DNA from: Conchocele bisecta
Lineage: Eukaryota; Mollusca; Bivalvia; Lucinida; Thyasiridae
Assembly: GCA_029237695.1 (NCBI GenBank)
Contig: CM055275.1
Coordinates: 10,366,899-10,430,898 of the forward strand
DNA length: 64,000 nt
Direction of reading: 5' to 3'
Under the pieces are notes generated by a model, which worked only from the letters and a program-made list of their open reading frames with translations, did no database searches and was not told the origin of the DNA. This document shows positions 1 through 10,731 of the stretch, piece by piece. Each line of letters starts with the position of its first letter. The stretch's first letter is position 1. The translations under genes were made by a program, and so were the position numbers.

Positions 1-1058
1 CACAAAAAGACCATTCATTCCTATATTATTTGTGGTAATGTTAAATTTTCAAACTTTTTCTCATGAACCACTGGGCCGGTCACGATGATGAAGGTAAAGT
101 CTTCAGAATTGTTAAAATGGAGGTTGTCGCTAATCCAAGATGGGTCCATTTAAAAAAGCACAAATTCTTTCTCGCGAATCGCTTGGCCGATGCTGGCCAA
201 ACTTTACAGTTATGGTCCATGGGTGAAGCCTTTTCAGATTTGTTAAAATGAAGGTTGTCACTAATCCAAGATGGCAGCCGTAGAAGAGTTGGTCAATTCT
301 TAATAAACTGTCGGACCGATTTTGTCGAAGCATGGCAGGAATGATCGATAGTCAATGCTCTTTCAAATTTGTTACAATGGTGACCCCGGGGTCAAAAATG
401 GGCGGGGCCAGGGGGGTCAAATGTAGGTCAGATTTCATGTTTGTCTCGCCCGAGAAAGCGGAAAGCGAGACTACTGGTTTTGCTTTTCCGGAGTCGTCGG
501 TGGCGGCGGCGTCGTCATCATTCAATGTTACGTTTTCGTGTTACGGTTACTTCAACACCTTATCAGCTACAGTCATCAAACTTTATACATACCTTTACTA
601 TGATATGTACATGAATATAGGACTATTCCCGGGGCCCCAAGGTCAAGGCCCCAGGGTCAAGGTCAAGGCGGAACAAGGCGAGACATTTGATTCCGTGATA
701 GAATATATGGTCCTGTCATATATCGATGGTCTAGTAACATAAGGTCGTAACTGCTATGCATTGCATGAAGCCTTTTCAAATGTGTTTAAATGGAGGTCAT
801 CGCTTGTCCAAGATGGCCGCCATCTAAAAATATCACAGATTCTTAAAAAATCTTTGTCCGTCCGTACGTGCGTTCTGGTTACAGTTTTTGGTTAAAGTTT
901 TTCGGTATACTATCAAAGCCGCAGACGTTTAGTTATGAACTTGCAAATTAATTTTGATGGCAACTTGGTATATATAATAGACAGTCTGTGCGGTTTATTT
1001 TATAATGGGGATAATAATTTCAGGTGAGCGTTACAGGCCTATTTGGGCCTCTTGTTTT
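1..1058 (+). mobile_element. pearl-like element family A (AGGTGAGCG end), composite
   Basis: Two blocks of CTAATCCAAGATGG / AAGCCTTTTCAGATTTG core repeats match the complete copy at 60370-61530. The 3' end AGGTGAGCG, a GGCCTATTTGGGCC hairpin and CTCTTGTTTT ends at about 1058. A second element headed TCTCGCCCGAGAAAGCGGAA interrupts it from about 438, and a piece of a GGTCTAGTAACATAAGGTCG foldback sits near 727-760. The left end is outside the window. The long open frame at 332-742 is repeat read-through, not a gene. Confidence 0.75.
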
Positions 1059-1194
1059 CATAAAAAATTTAATTATTCAGATCACGCACAGGGGTAAATA
1101 TATTCAGGAAACCAATACAAATGTTAGTTAAATGCATTTTTCATAATTCAATACCTCATTTTACAACCTCATCTGAGACACAGTACCTTTAAAC

Positions 1195-1250
1195 GATGGT
1201 CCCGTCTCCATATGACCTTAGCTGTTGCTGGGACGTTAAACCGTTTCACT
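1195..1250 (+). repeat. SINE-1 tail fragment
   Basis: GGTCCCGTCTCCATATGACC, TTAGCTGTTGCTGGGACGTT and AAACC match the 3' part of the SINE at 2533-2720. Confidence 0.7.
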
Positions 1251-1274
1251 TTATCTGGAGCGCTGAGGGAAATT

Positions 1275-1524
1275 ACTTTTTGCATGCTAGCGGCGAAAAT
1301 ATCCGCCAAACAAATTAGGACTATATGTTTTATTTCTCTCTGTAAATATGTCTTGAATTTCATTAGAATTGAGTCCTCAGGACTCAATTCTAATGAAATT
1401 CCAAGACATATTCATGATATTTACAAGGAGAAATAAAAGAAAATATGATTATGAAGATATGAATTTTTTTCCGCTAGTTTTGAACTATTTATAGCCCACA
1501 AGTTTCCCAGCATGCAAAGAGTTA
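1275..1524. mobile_element. TTAA-flanked foldback element (CTCTTTGCATGCTAG family), copy 1
   Basis: Left end TTTTTGCATGCTAGCGGCG, right end CCCAGCATGCAAAGAG then TTAA. The centre is a foldback of CAATTCTAATGAAATTCCAA around GAGTCCTCAGGACTC. No coding capacity. Confidence 0.8.
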
Positions 1525-1679
1525 ATATCCTGTACAATGCAGTGGTGGTACTTGACATGTATTTAGGTTGTGGTGTCAACGTTGTTTATTTATCTCTCAT
1601 TGTTATCTTGGTTAGAGGGTATCATATTGTTGACTTGAAGACCGCACCATGGCCAGAGAAAACTTGTCTGCCCAGTTAT

Positions 1680-2510
1680 CAGAGCTCCAGATAAGGTGTG
1701 TATTGGCGTATTTTACGCAGTTATTTTAGCCGACTACGCATTGATTATCAATACTGTCATAAAGTTGAAAATTCACTTAGTTGAGCTGAAGCTCAAATAA
1801 GTGAATGTTTAAATTTGTTATATTTGTTAATTTGTTGTCGAGCCCGCTTGCGGAAAGCGAGACATAGTGATCACAATGACGTCCGGGCGTCCGTGTGTCC
1901 GTCCGTCCGAAATCTGCGTTAAAGTTTTTAAATGCCTTATATCTCTGCAGTCCTAAGTCACATTGACTTGAAACTTCATATGCTTATTAGTCATGATCCA
2001 TATATTCATGCTGTATCCCACTCATGCGGCCCCTGTGCCCAAGGTCAAGGTCAAATGACTTAGAAGTTTGCGTTCCGAAATCTGCGTTAAAGTTTTTAAA
2101 TACCTTATATCTCTGCAATCCTAAGTCACATTGACTTGAAACTTCCTATACTTATTAGTCATCATCCATATATTCATGCTGTATCCCACTCATGCGGCCC
2201 CTGTGCCCAAGGTCAAGGTCAAATGACTTAGAAGTTTGCATTAAAGATTCTGTCAAAATTTGAGTTAAAGTCAGATTTGCTTGAAACTTTGTATGCTTAT
2301 TGGGCATCAAACTTCAAATAAATACACTCTGAGACCATCAAATGCCTCGGCTGGCTCGACATGCAGGCTGCGGCCATCCTCGTTTTTATCATTTGTTCCA
2401 TATTTAGTAATGAAGAAAATCAATAATCCATTTGTAAAAGTAAAATACACAATGATTTTGAAATAAAGGAGTATAGTACACATTAGACTCAAAGCTTATC
2501 TGGAGCTCTG
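1680..2510. mobile_element. hAT-like foldback element (CAGAGCTCCAGATAAG ends), split by a pearl-like element
   Basis: Terminal inverted repeats CAGAGCTCCAGATAAG and CTTATCTGGAGCTCTG. The interior matches copies at 7303 and 8554 until TTAATTTGTT, where a pearl-like element (1837-2385) interrupts, then resumes at TTTATCATTTGTTC. CAGAG-type ends are typical of hAT transposons; no transposase is present. Confidence 0.8.
1837..2385 (+). mobile_element. pearl-like element family B (GTCGAGCCCGC head)
   Basis: Head hairpin GTCGAGCCCGCTTGCGGAAA/GCGAGAC, a GTCCGTCCG microsatellite, two ~155-bp core units each with CCCAAGGTCAAGGTCAAATG, and the end GGCTCGACATGCAGGC, GCGGCCATCCTCGTTT. GTCGAGCC at the head is complementary to GGCTCGAC at the tail. 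This layout is that of pearl/Helentron-associated non-autonomous elements. A second copy is at 30552. Confidence 0.85.
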
Positions 2511-2532
2511 AATTGTATTTCAAAATTTAATA

Positions 2533-2720
2533 GGGATAGGTTATGGCCTAGGGGTTAGAACATCTGACTTCCAATCCGGAGGTTGTGGGTTCGGTTCACA
2601 CCTCGCCTTGAGTATTTCATAGTATTTCCATCCCACTGGTCTGTCGGATGAGACTTTACAACTGTGCTCCCGTCTCTATATGACCCTAGCTGTTGGTGGG
2701 ACGTTAAACCCATTCACTTT
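2533..2720 (+). mobile_element. SINE-1, tRNA-derived, complete copy
   Basis: The head has pol III-like boxes: TGGCCTAGGGGTTAGAAC (A box) and GGTTCGGTTCA (B box). The body reads CATAGTATTTCCATCCCACT, GGTCTGTCGGATGAGACTTT, then TCTCTATATGACCCTAGCTG and GGGACGTTAAACCCATTCAC. The tRNA-like fold is not intact, so it is a retroposon and not a tRNA gene. Confidence 0.85.
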
Positions 2721-2806
2721 CGCAAATTACATAAATTTAAAAAAACAAAAAACTGAAATCTCACCTGCCAAATTTTATTTAAAAATTTGATGAGAATATA
2801 TTAACT

Positions 2807-3051
2807 TTAACTCTTTGCGTGCTAGCGGCGAAAATATCTACCAAACGAATTAGGAGTGTATGTTTTATTTCTCTCTGTAAATATGTCTTGAAATTTCATT
2901 AGAATTGAGTCCTCAGGACTCAATTCTAATGAAATTCCAAGACATATTCATGATATTTACGTGGGAGAAATACAAGAAAATATGATGAATTTTTGTCCGC
3001 TGGTTTTGAACTATTTATAGCCCACAAGTTTCCCAGCATGCAAAGAGTTAA
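2807..3051. mobile_element. TTAA-flanked foldback element (CTCTTTGCATGCTAG family), copy 2
   Basis: TTAA + CTCTTTGCGTGCTAGCGG at the left and CCCAGCATGCAAAGAG + TTAA at the right; same GAGTCCTCAGGACTC centre. TTAA flanks on both sides fit piggyBac- or Kolobok-type target use. Confidence 0.88.
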
Positions 3052-3084
3052 TTGTCCTGTGTTATTATACCTCTAAAATAAATA

Positions 3085-3545
3085 ATGTTTGTCCCACGCT
3101 CGGTGGTATCAGGCTATTTTCATATGCAAATGAGGCATGATTATTGGCGGGAGACATACTGTCTCCACGCTATTGGGATCGTGATTCTGGCCGTTTGCAC
3201 GGGTCTACTTTCGGAAGTGGCTCTCTGTTCATCGGGGGACGTCTCAATAGGCTCAATTTGCATTCGCAATTAACAACAGTCGGGTGACATTTAAAGTCAG
3301 CGAGTGAACTGAAAGCAAGTTATTAATAGCAACGGCAATGCTCAACATTATGTGTAAAATAGTTGGCATGCCCAACTTTACTTTTGAAGAGAACAAATTG
3401 CTGTTATTGAGATGCCCCCCTTATCGCTATTGGGATCGTGATTCTCTGTTCAACGGGGGACGTCTCAATAGGCTCAATTTGCGTTCGCAATTAACAACAG
3501 TCAGGTGACATTTAAAGTCAGCGAGTGAACTGAAAGCAAGTTATA
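3085..3545. repeat. foldback-family fragment and a ~100-bp direct repeat
   Basis: CTATTTTCATATGCAAATGA at 3112 belongs to the AGGTACATG foldback family (see 21670). Then a block with CGCTATTGGGATCGTGATTC, GGGGGACGTCTCAATAGGCT and AGTCAGCGAGTGAACTGAAA occurs at 3169-3322 and again at 3426-3543. Confidence 0.7.
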
Positions 3546-4159
3546 AACAAAATTCATGAAAACATTTTGCCGTTCATGCATCATACACGTATGTAGGCCT
3601 ACGCCCAGTCATAATTTTGAAAAAAAATGCACATAATATGTCTGCAATATACCTCGTAAAACGGTTTATTAGTCGGACATAAAGCACCTTTGCTTCATCA
3701 ACCTATTTGTGTTTAGAGCAGGCTGTATTTTACAAACACCAGTAACTGTTCTCCAGTCAAATTTGCAGATTGTACATCCAATAATCAACATCGAATATAT
3801 TTCTAACAAGGAATTTCTGAGTATGCAAATTCACCAGTGGCTACTTGTCTCCCGCCAGTCAGTACCTTCAGTACTTTGATTTTTTAATAGTCTTTTACAT
3901 GCGCACATGATAGTCCTTGCGTGCGTGCGCGATAGGCTTTGCATGCGCACACGATAGTTTTTGCATATGCATGTGATATTCTTTGCATACGCAAGCGATA
4001 GCTTAGCCAATGAAATCAGTTTGTCGGAATTTAATCGCCATTTGCATTGTTGGTCTATGACGTACGCACGCAAAGACTATTGTGTGTGTGCACGCTGAAG
4101 TAAAAAAATATTTCCATGCCCCATCTGTGCTACTTGTATAGTTCAGTCATCACAATTGC
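3546..4159. other. no gene; degenerate short tandem repeat
   Basis: At about 3890-4080 a loose unit of TTTGCATGCGCACACGATAG is repeated four or five times with drift. Nothing else is recognised in this stretch. Confidence 0.5.
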
Positions 4160-4524
4160 AAGGTGCATGATCACGTGGTTACAACAACAACAATGTCGCC
4201 CACTCCAAAGTAAGTATTATTTGATATTTTCCTTAATATGCAACAGATTTTGATGAAATATGGCGCAGCAAACGCGTCTTCATGAGCTGCATTTGGTGGT
4301 CTAGTGAGTTTGGCACACACTTATCTCGTTTTTTGTGAAGAATTTATTGCAAAAACGACAGAGGTTTGGGCGAAAATACAGAGACCACCAAATGCAGCTT
4401 AACAAGACACGTCTGATGCGCCATATTTCATCAAAATCTGTTACGTAAGAAGGACACTATAAAATAATACGTACTTTGAAGCAGTACTTGTTGTTGTTGT
4501 TAGTACCACATGATCATACACCTT
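4160..4524. mobile_element. foldback element with AAGGTGCATGATCACGTGGT ends, copy 1
   Basis: Left end AAGGTGCATGATCACGTGGT and right end ACCACATGATCATACACCTT are inverted. Subterminal (ACAACA)-rich tracts and inner arms GATGAAATATGGCGCAGCAA / GATGCGCCATATTTCATC fold back around ACGACAGAGG. Confidence 0.83.
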
Positions 4525-5090
4525 GAATTGGAAAGATTATAACATTCTCTAAATTTCCATAACACAAGATGAAACTCCTAGGACTTGGGACATTTAGGAA
4601 TTTTGTAATGTGTAAATTGCTAGCATTCCTAGAATATTCCCACAGACTGATAAAATTCCTAGTAACTGGGATTTCTGTGATTTTAATTTTTTGACAAGGG
4701 CTACTCCGTCATAACACTGCAGTGCGTAGTTCCGAGTACATAACTCTAATTACATTTCATTACACTGCATTACATGTACATACATGAGAGTTATGACAGA
4801 GTAGTCTTTCCAAATGTGTTTTTGAAGCGTTATTTGTTTACTGGCTACTTCGTGGAGAGTGACCTAAGAATTTTGCTAATACACACTTTATTAGGTAAGT
4901 TTATGGTCATATTTTTGTGTCATATTGTAGAATTGTCTATGAATAATAATATCGCGAAGTATGAACATCTACGCCCTGCAGGTTTTTTTTCTATGTTGTT
5001 ACTGTAAATTTTAACTATTGATCGTTGTGTAGTGAAATAGTGCAACCTGTTGCCTATAAAGGTAAAACATGCAGCTATTGCCTGTAGAAA
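4525..5090. other. no gene or repeat recognised
   Basis: AT-rich sequence. The open frame at 4774-5007 has no recognisable motif and looks accidental. Confidence 0.5.
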
Positions 5091-5549
5091 TGTGACTGAC
5101 TGGAGAAATGGGGCTTATTGGTTTTGCGACCAGTGCAAATCCCGATCAGCCTGTGCATCCGCAAAGTCTGATCAGGATCTGCACTGTTCCAACATTCCAT
5201 CAGTGAAACATACGTCATGCTTCTAATGAACTTATGGGTTTTGCGACCAGTGTAGATCCAGATCAGCCTGTGCATCTGCACAGTCTGATCAGGATCTGCA
5301 CTGTTCCAACATTCCATCAGTGAAACAATTACGTCATGCTTCTAATGAACTTATGGGTTTTGCGATCAGTGTAGATCCAGATCAGCCTGCGCATCCGCGC
5401 AGTCTGATCAGGATCTGCACTGTTCGCCATTCCATCAATGAAACACCTGTAATTCTTCTAACAAGCAATATGCATGTAGATTGTTATCTGGCTACATGAT
5501 CGTGCTAACGTGATCACGAATGCAATAAGCCCCATTTCTCCAGTCACAG
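5091..5549. mobile_element. foldback element with TGTGACTGGAGAAATGGGG-type ends
   Basis: Ends CTGGAGAAATGGGGCTTATT and AATAAGCCCCATTTCTCCAG are perfect inverted repeats. Inside are three tandem units of about 123 bp (GGTTTTGCGACCAGTGTAGA ... GTCTGATCAGGATCTGCACT). Fragments recur at 30200-30312 and at the window's right edge. Confidence 0.85.
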
Positions 5550-5639
5550 ACACAATTGACTGATAACATGATACATGTATCAGCCTTTGAGATCAGCTGG
5601 TTATCTGTGACAGAATCAGTTTATTTATTATGTAATCGG

Positions 5640-6290
5640 GCAGTTTAACTGGACAATTGGCGCTTTACAACGTATTAAATAAATAGAGGATATTCCATTG
5701 TACATTTTGAATAGCGTGTAATAATACACAAGTGTACGTCGGTTTACTCGTAAACAACTAGTAAGCAAAGCGAAAAAGTTGTTTACGCGGAAACCGCCGT
5801 ATATGAGTGTAATATTTCCTCTATTCAAACATGTACGATGGAATATCCTATTTATTACACTTCCACGGCGGATATATACATGTATGCACATTTAGTCTAT
5901 TTTTCAGTTTACAATCAACGAAGTGTGCTGTGTGCATAAATGGTTACACAATGACATGTTTCCCGCTTTTCGACTTCAAATGTGACGTCATGTAAACTGT
6001 TTGAAATCCGATTTTATGAACTAGATAGATATATTTGAGTGCATGTTTGGAATGTGTTCACTCACATTAACATTGTAGATTAGTCGAGATCCACTTCCAA
6101 GATTTCAAATAACTTTATTTGGCTGTAATAAAAATTAAACATTTTGCAAGGTAGCTCGTGGTTCCAAGAAAACACGCACGTAATTACGGGTGTTCTCTTC
6201 ACTGTGTATTATTTGTAAGGAGTTGATTACGGGTTTTCTCTCACAGTGAAACCCGTGCAAATAATTTGCAAGAGTGTAATACATATTATA
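5640..6290. mobile_element. ~600-bp interspersed element, copy 1
   Basis: GATATTCCATTGTACATTTT, GTTTACGCGGAAACCGCCGT, CCACGGCGGATATATACATG and the inner palindromic region GAAAACACGCACGTAATTAC ... AAACCCGTGCAAATAATTTG recur inverted at 56999-57640. No coding capacity seen. Confidence 0.7.
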
Positions 6291-6503
6291 TCGTCACATA
6301 TACTGAGATGAGTGGGTGACTGGTCTTGAGCTTGTGAAGTTGATGGAGTTCATTCTTGCCGGTTTGGGCCTCTGATACATGTACATGTTTGGCTTTATTT
6401 GTTACTTGGGATTTGAATCCAGTTATAAAAGTAGTAGATCTGAGTACTAATCATATTACTTTTAGGGAATATGGCTAAGTGATTTGTGTGTGGTGAGGAC
6501 CTG

Positions 6504-6806
6504 TAGCCTATTTCATCAACATTGCAAAGTATACTTTAGTAGCAAAGTATACTTTGAGGGAGAAATTTTCAATTTTATGATAAATTTATTAATTTGTATT
6601 ATACTGAATTTATTACATTATCACAGCCAATTTGGCTGTGATAATGTAATACATTCAGTATAATAATTCTGCATACTTTTAATCATGAAATATATGCATT
6701 TGTTAGTTCTATATGAAATAATGCATTTCAGGAAAAATAAATGATTACTCCCTCAAAGTATACTTTGCTAGTAAAGTATACTTTGCAATGTTGATGAAAT
6801 AGGCTA
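6504..6806. mobile_element. foldback element, TAGCCTATTTCA family, copy 1
   Basis: TAGCCTATTTCATCAACATT and AATGTTGATGAAATAGGCTA are perfect inverted ends; subterminal CAAAGTATACTTTG palindromes; a central foldback ATTACATTATCACAGCCAAT. Flanked by CTG on each side inside GGACCTGGTACC, an interrupted SINE-2 phrase. ~303 bp, no ORF. Confidence 0.92.
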
Positions 6807-7016
6807 CTGGTACCAGATTTCAGGAATGGATATATAGTCCCCATCCATACAGGTGGAATATGGGATTCAACCCCATTTACAGAGCTCCAGTAGCCTATTT
6901 CAACCTATCAACACTTGATCAATCAGGACCAGTCGCCTATTTCAACCTATCAACACTTGATCAATCAGGACCAGTAGCCTATTTCAACCTATCAACACTT
7001 GATCAATCAGGACCAG
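6807..7016. repeat. 43-bp tandem repeat seeded by the element end
   Basis: CCAGTAGCCTATTTCAACCT followed by ATCAACACTTGATCAATCAG occurs three times (6888-7010) directly before element copy 2. The first 17 bases are the terminus of the TAGCC element itself, so the array grew from its end. Confidence 0.8.
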
Positions 7017-7300
7017 TAGCCTATTTCACCAACATTGCAAAGTATACTTTGAGGGAGAAATTTTCAATTTTAGGATAAATTTATTAATTTTTATTATACT
7101 GAATTTATTACATTATCACAGCCATTTTGGCTGTGATAATGTAATACATTCAGTATAATAATTCTGCATACTTTTAATCATCAAATATATGCAGTCGTTA
7201 GTTCTATATGAAATAATGCATTTCTGGAAAATAAATGATTACTCCCTCAAAGTATACTTTGCTAGATAAGTATACTTTGCAATTTTGATGAAATCGGCTA
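7017..7300. mobile_element. foldback element, TAGCCTATTTCA family, copy 2
   Basis: Same ends and centre as copy 1. Flanked by CAG on the left and CTG on the right. Confidence 0.9.
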
Positions 7301-7302
7301 CT

Positions 7303-7638
7303 GAGCTCCAGATAAGGCACGTATTAGTGTATTTTACACACTTATTTTATACGCATTGATTATCAAAAGTGGGAGTACAAAATACTCACAGCACTGTGAA
7401 AATATGCATTGATTTTTAAATTGAGTAGTGAAAATAATGTATAAAGTTGAAAATTTACTTAGTTGAGCTGCAAAAAGCTTTGCAGTTGAAATAAGTGCAT
7501 TTTTTACATTTGTTTTATTTTGTTCTCTATTTAATATTGAAGAAAATCCATTATACATTTGTAAAAGTAAAATATGCATTGAATTTGAAATATGGGGGTA
7601 TAATACGCTTTAGTTACAAAACTTATCTGGAGGTCTGC
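7303..7638. mobile_element. hAT-like foldback element (GAGCTCCAGATAAG ends), copy 2
   Basis: Begins GAGCTCCAGATAAGGCACGT immediately after the TAGCC element; ends CTTATCTGGAGGTCTG. Interior AAGTTGAAAATTTACTTAGT and GAGCTGCAAAAAGCTTTGCA match the copies at 1680 and 8554. Confidence 0.85.
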
Positions 7639-7688
7639 AAAAACCAAGCCTAAAATAACCTCAGCTGTTGACAGGGTGTTAGGCACTA

Positions 7689-7918
7689 TTAATTCTTTGC
7701 ATGCTAGGGGTGAAAATAACAGCCTCCAAATTAGGAGTACCGTTAATTTTCTTATTTCTCTATAAATATGTCTTGGAATTTCATTAGAATTGTGTCCTCC
7801 TCTGGACTCGATTCTAATGAAATTCCAAGACATTTTTCTTCCAGGGAGAAATAAAAGAAAATATACCTATTTTTGAACTATTTATAGCCGACAAATTTCC
7901 CAGCATTCAAAGTGTTAA
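7689..7918. mobile_element. TTAA-flanked foldback element (CTCTTTGCATGCTAG family), copy 3
   Basis: TTAA + TTCTTTGCATGCTAGGGG at left, CCCAGCATTCAAAGTG + TTAA at right. The last ~85 bp are tandemly repeated at 7919-8005. Confidence 0.83.
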
Positions 7919-8033
7919 ATAAATAAAAGAAAATATACCGATTTGTTGTCTGCCATTTTTGAACTATTTATAGCCGACAAATTTCCCAGCATTCAAAGTG
8001 TTAAATAAATAAATACTGAAACAATTTCATTAT

Positions 8034-8191
8034 AGGAATGAATGGCCTTTTTGTGGAATTTATCGGGGTATAAACTTGGAAAAGTCGCGGGAATACTGGA
8101 CGAAGGCCGGAAGGCCTCGTCCAGTATTCCCGCGACTTTTCCAAGTTTATATCCCCGATAAATTCCACAAAAAGGCCATTTATTCCTTATA
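8034..8191. repeat. near-perfect long palindrome
   Basis: Arms of about 73 bp (GGAATGAATGGCCTTTTTGT ... ACTGGACGAAGGCC) meet their complement with almost no spacer. Only a few mismatches. RNA from it would form a long duplex. Confidence 0.9.
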
Positions 8192-8553
8192 ATTCCAGCA
8201 TTTGAAATAAATTCATCAAGAAAATGTGTTTTATTTTCCGTTTTCTTAAGAATTATTTTAACTGCGCCTGACGGTTACGGAAAGTAGTTCGGCATGGAAT
8301 TTACTGGGATATAAATTCTGGACAGAGACTTGCTACGGACCAATCAAATGTTAGGGAATTGTGTAAATATTTTTGTGCTGGAATTATAATGCAACATGGA
8401 GGTAAATGTGTTATTTATTCACCCATTATATCATTTGGCAAACATTTTATTCCGATGATAAATAGCAACTTATTATGTAGTCAAATAACCGGGAATCTTT
8501 TCATCAGTGTCATGTGACACGCCGCGGTCACATTGACAATCACATAGACGTGT
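8192..8553. other. no gene or repeat recognised
   Basis: AT-rich, no motif of note apart from another TTTACTGGGATATAAATTCTGG near 8301, which resembles the palindrome arm at 8052 (TTTATCGGGGTATAAACTTGG). Confidence 0.4.
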
Positions 8554-8907
8554 CAGAGCTCCAGATAAATTGCATATTGGCGTATTTTACGCACTCATTT
8601 TAGCAGAATACGCATTGGTTATCAAAAGTGGGAGTACAAAATACTCTCAGCAATGTGAAAATACACATTGATTTTCAAATTGAGTAGTGAAAAAACTGTA
8701 ATAAAGTTGAAAATTTACTTAGTTAACAGTGTGTTTGCTTTTTGCAGCTCAAATAGGTGCATTTTTAAATTTGTTTTATTTTTTATCATTTGTTCTTTAT
8801 TTAATAAGGAAGAACATCAATAATACATTTGTAGAAGTTAAATAGGCATTGAATTTGAAATCTGGGGGTATAATACGCTTTAGATACAAAACTTATCTGG
8901 AGCTCTG
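8554..8907. mobile_element. hAT-like foldback element (CAGAGCTCCAGATAA ends), copy 3
   Basis: CAGAGCTCCAGATAAATTGC to CTTATCTGGAGCTCTG. The right-end CTG is shared with the start of the next TAGCC element. Confidence 0.85.
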
Positions 8908-9210
8908 TAGCCTATTTCACCAACATTGCAAAGTATTCTTTTCTAGCAAAGTATACTTTGAGGGAGTAATCATTTATTTTTCCTGAAATGCATTATTTCA
9001 TATAGAACTAACCACTGCATATATTTGATGATTAAAAGTATGCAGAATTATTATACTGAATTTATTACATCATCACAGCCAAATTGGCTGTGATAATGTA
9101 ATAAATTCAGTATAATAAAAATTAATAAATTTATCCTAATATTGAAAATTTCTCCCTCAAACTATACTTTGCTAGAAAAGTATACTTTGCAACGTTGGTG
9201 AAATCGGCTA
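8908..9210. mobile_element. foldback element, TAGCCTATTTCA family, copy 3
   Basis: TAGCCTATTTCACCAACATT to GTTGGTGAAATCGGCTA, inverted relative to copy 1. Butts directly against the preceding hAT-like element. Confidence 0.9.
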
Positions 9211-9348
9211 CAGGTATCTCCAATAACGTTGAGTTTCTAAAGCAGTTGAGTATATACGGAGCCATCATAAAAAGGACAGTTGATCCTAATTTACGTGCCG
9301 AGGAAACACCACAGAAAATGATAAATATTTTTCCCAATTCATGTTAGA

Positions 9349-9421
9349 AGTATATGTCGTGACCACCATTTGAACCGTCTCGATGAGACGGTTCAAATGA
9401 GTGGTCACAACATGTACTTTG
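9349..9421. mobile_element. hairpin element, GAACCGTCTCG family, copy 1
   Basis: Two near-complementary arms (TATATGTCGTGACCACCATT and ATGAGTGGTCACAACATGTA) meet at TGAACCGTCTCG/CGAGACGGTTCA with almost no loop. Same family as the hairpins beside exons 6, 8 and 9. No ORF and no long terminal repeats. Confidence 0.85.
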
Positions 9422-9509
9422 GACGAGAAACAAGAAAACTTTGTCGGAAAATATTTGTTTTTTGTACCAATAATGGGGCTTTCTCATTTAATTGGTTAGT
9501 AACTTACCT

Positions 9510-9712
9510 TACAAGTGACTTTGGTGTGGTATGGACCTGGCACCAGGTCAGGTTCTTCTAATTTCAGGGCTGAATATATATTTTTTTCGATGTAAATATT
9601 CTGTTCTGATTTTGGGATTTTCCCCCCAATGCAGCAGGTTACATGCAGGATCGAACTCGTTGGCCCGGCCTTAAATGATCTTAGCTGTTGATAGGCCGTT
9701 GAACACCAACAC
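9510..9712 (+). mobile_element. SINE-2 fragment (3' half)
   Basis: ACTTTGGTGTGGTATGGACC, TTTCAGGGCTGAATATATAT, TTTTGGGATTTTCCCCCCAA and TTAGCTGTTGATAGGCCGTT match the complete SINE-2 copies at 18549 and 36216. Confidence 0.8.
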
Positions 9713-9786
9713 TCAAACAAACTTAAAAGTTTACATTGTGAAAACACACCACAGAAAATAAACTCTAAATACAAATTATTGCCGTA

Positions 9787-9859
9787 AGTATATGACGTGA
9801 CCACCGTTTGAACCGTCTCGACGAGACGGTTCAAATGGGTGGTCACAACATATAGTTTG
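9787..9859. mobile_element. hairpin element, GAACCGTCTCG family, copy 2
   Basis: Arms start AGTATATGACGTGACCACCG and end GGTGGTCACAACATATAG. About 440 bp from copy 1; similar sequence also precedes each (CACCACAGAAAAT), so the two copies may share a duplicated unit. Confidence 0.85.
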
Positions 9860-9942
9860 AATGAGAAACTAGAACGTTGTGTCAAATTTATTATTTTTAT
9901 ACACATAAAGTTATTTTTTGCATGTATGTTTGTTAATTACCA

Positions 9943-10178
9943 GCGGGAACATTCACTAAACTTTGCACGACTAAAATGTTCGTAAGTGCAATATTATGAT
10001 AGTCTGTAAATTTCCCATTAACAATGTTTTCTTGTACACAATTATTGGATTTACATTTATTGAGCATATGCAGCCTATGCTCAATAAATGAAAAATCCAT
10101 CAATTCAAATTTACAGACGATCCTAAATTTGCACTTACAAACATTTTAGTCGTACAAAGTTTCGTGAAACGGGCCCCA
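9943..10178. mobile_element. foldback element, GGGGCCGTTTCACTAAAC family, copy 1
   Basis: Ends ATTCACTAAACTTTGCACGA and GTACAAAGTTTCGTGAAACG are inverted; the central palindrome is TTTATTGAGCATA around TGCAGCC. Confidence 0.83.
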
Positions 10179-10514
10179 GGTATTTGGTCTCCAGATAAAT
10201 TTTGTTTAGCCAAGCTCGTACACCACGGCCTGCACTATAAATCTTGCCAATATTTGTCCAACGTATCTATTACAAAATACTTGAATATTGTACTCGAAAA
10301 CAAGCAGCTTGATTGGCCGAACCTGAGCGGTGCTACAGCTCAGGCTCAGCCAATGAAACTGCTTGATTGCATTGAGTTGAGATCGCCAATGGAATTGTTT
10401 AGATCTTGGCTAACGCAGGTGTAGAAACAAAATTCATATCGGTGGTGTATTCAGCTGTATGTGTATGTATTGTCATACGTCCTGTATTATTTTTTTTTTT
10501 TATTTTTTTTTTTT
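10179..10514. other. no gene; small inverted repeat and poly-T
   Basis: An imperfect foldback at about 10312-10375 (GATTGGCCGAACCTGAGC / GCTCAGGCTCAGCCAAT) and a T-rich run at 10487-10517. The frame at 10164-10424 reads through a repeat end and is not supported. Confidence 0.5.
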
Positions 10515-10690
10515 TTATTATTGTTATTGAACACGGTTATCGCCCCCAATATCAGTGTGGAAATGTACGTCCGACATAAAATGCATAACAATGCCAACCA
10601 ACGCGTGGGGTAATGCTGAATGAATGTTTATTTTGCCAGAAAATGTCTCTGATGGTGTCTCTAATATAAAGTACATTTTGTGAGGCGAAT
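10515..10690. mobile_element. AGGTACATG foldback family fragment
   Basis: GAACACGGTTATCGCCCCCA and GAATGTTTATTTTGCCAGAA match the full element at 21670-22176 in the opposite orientation. Confidence 0.7.
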
Positions 10691-10731
10691 TATTGTAGCT
10701 AGCGGTGGTGTATTCAACTGTATGTGTATGC

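Noticed and set aside
2533..2610. tRNA gene suggested by A and B boxes
   Set aside because: The boxes belong to a SINE head; no complete cloverleaf with paired acceptor stem is present, and the SINE body follows directly. The same holds for 32323-32385.
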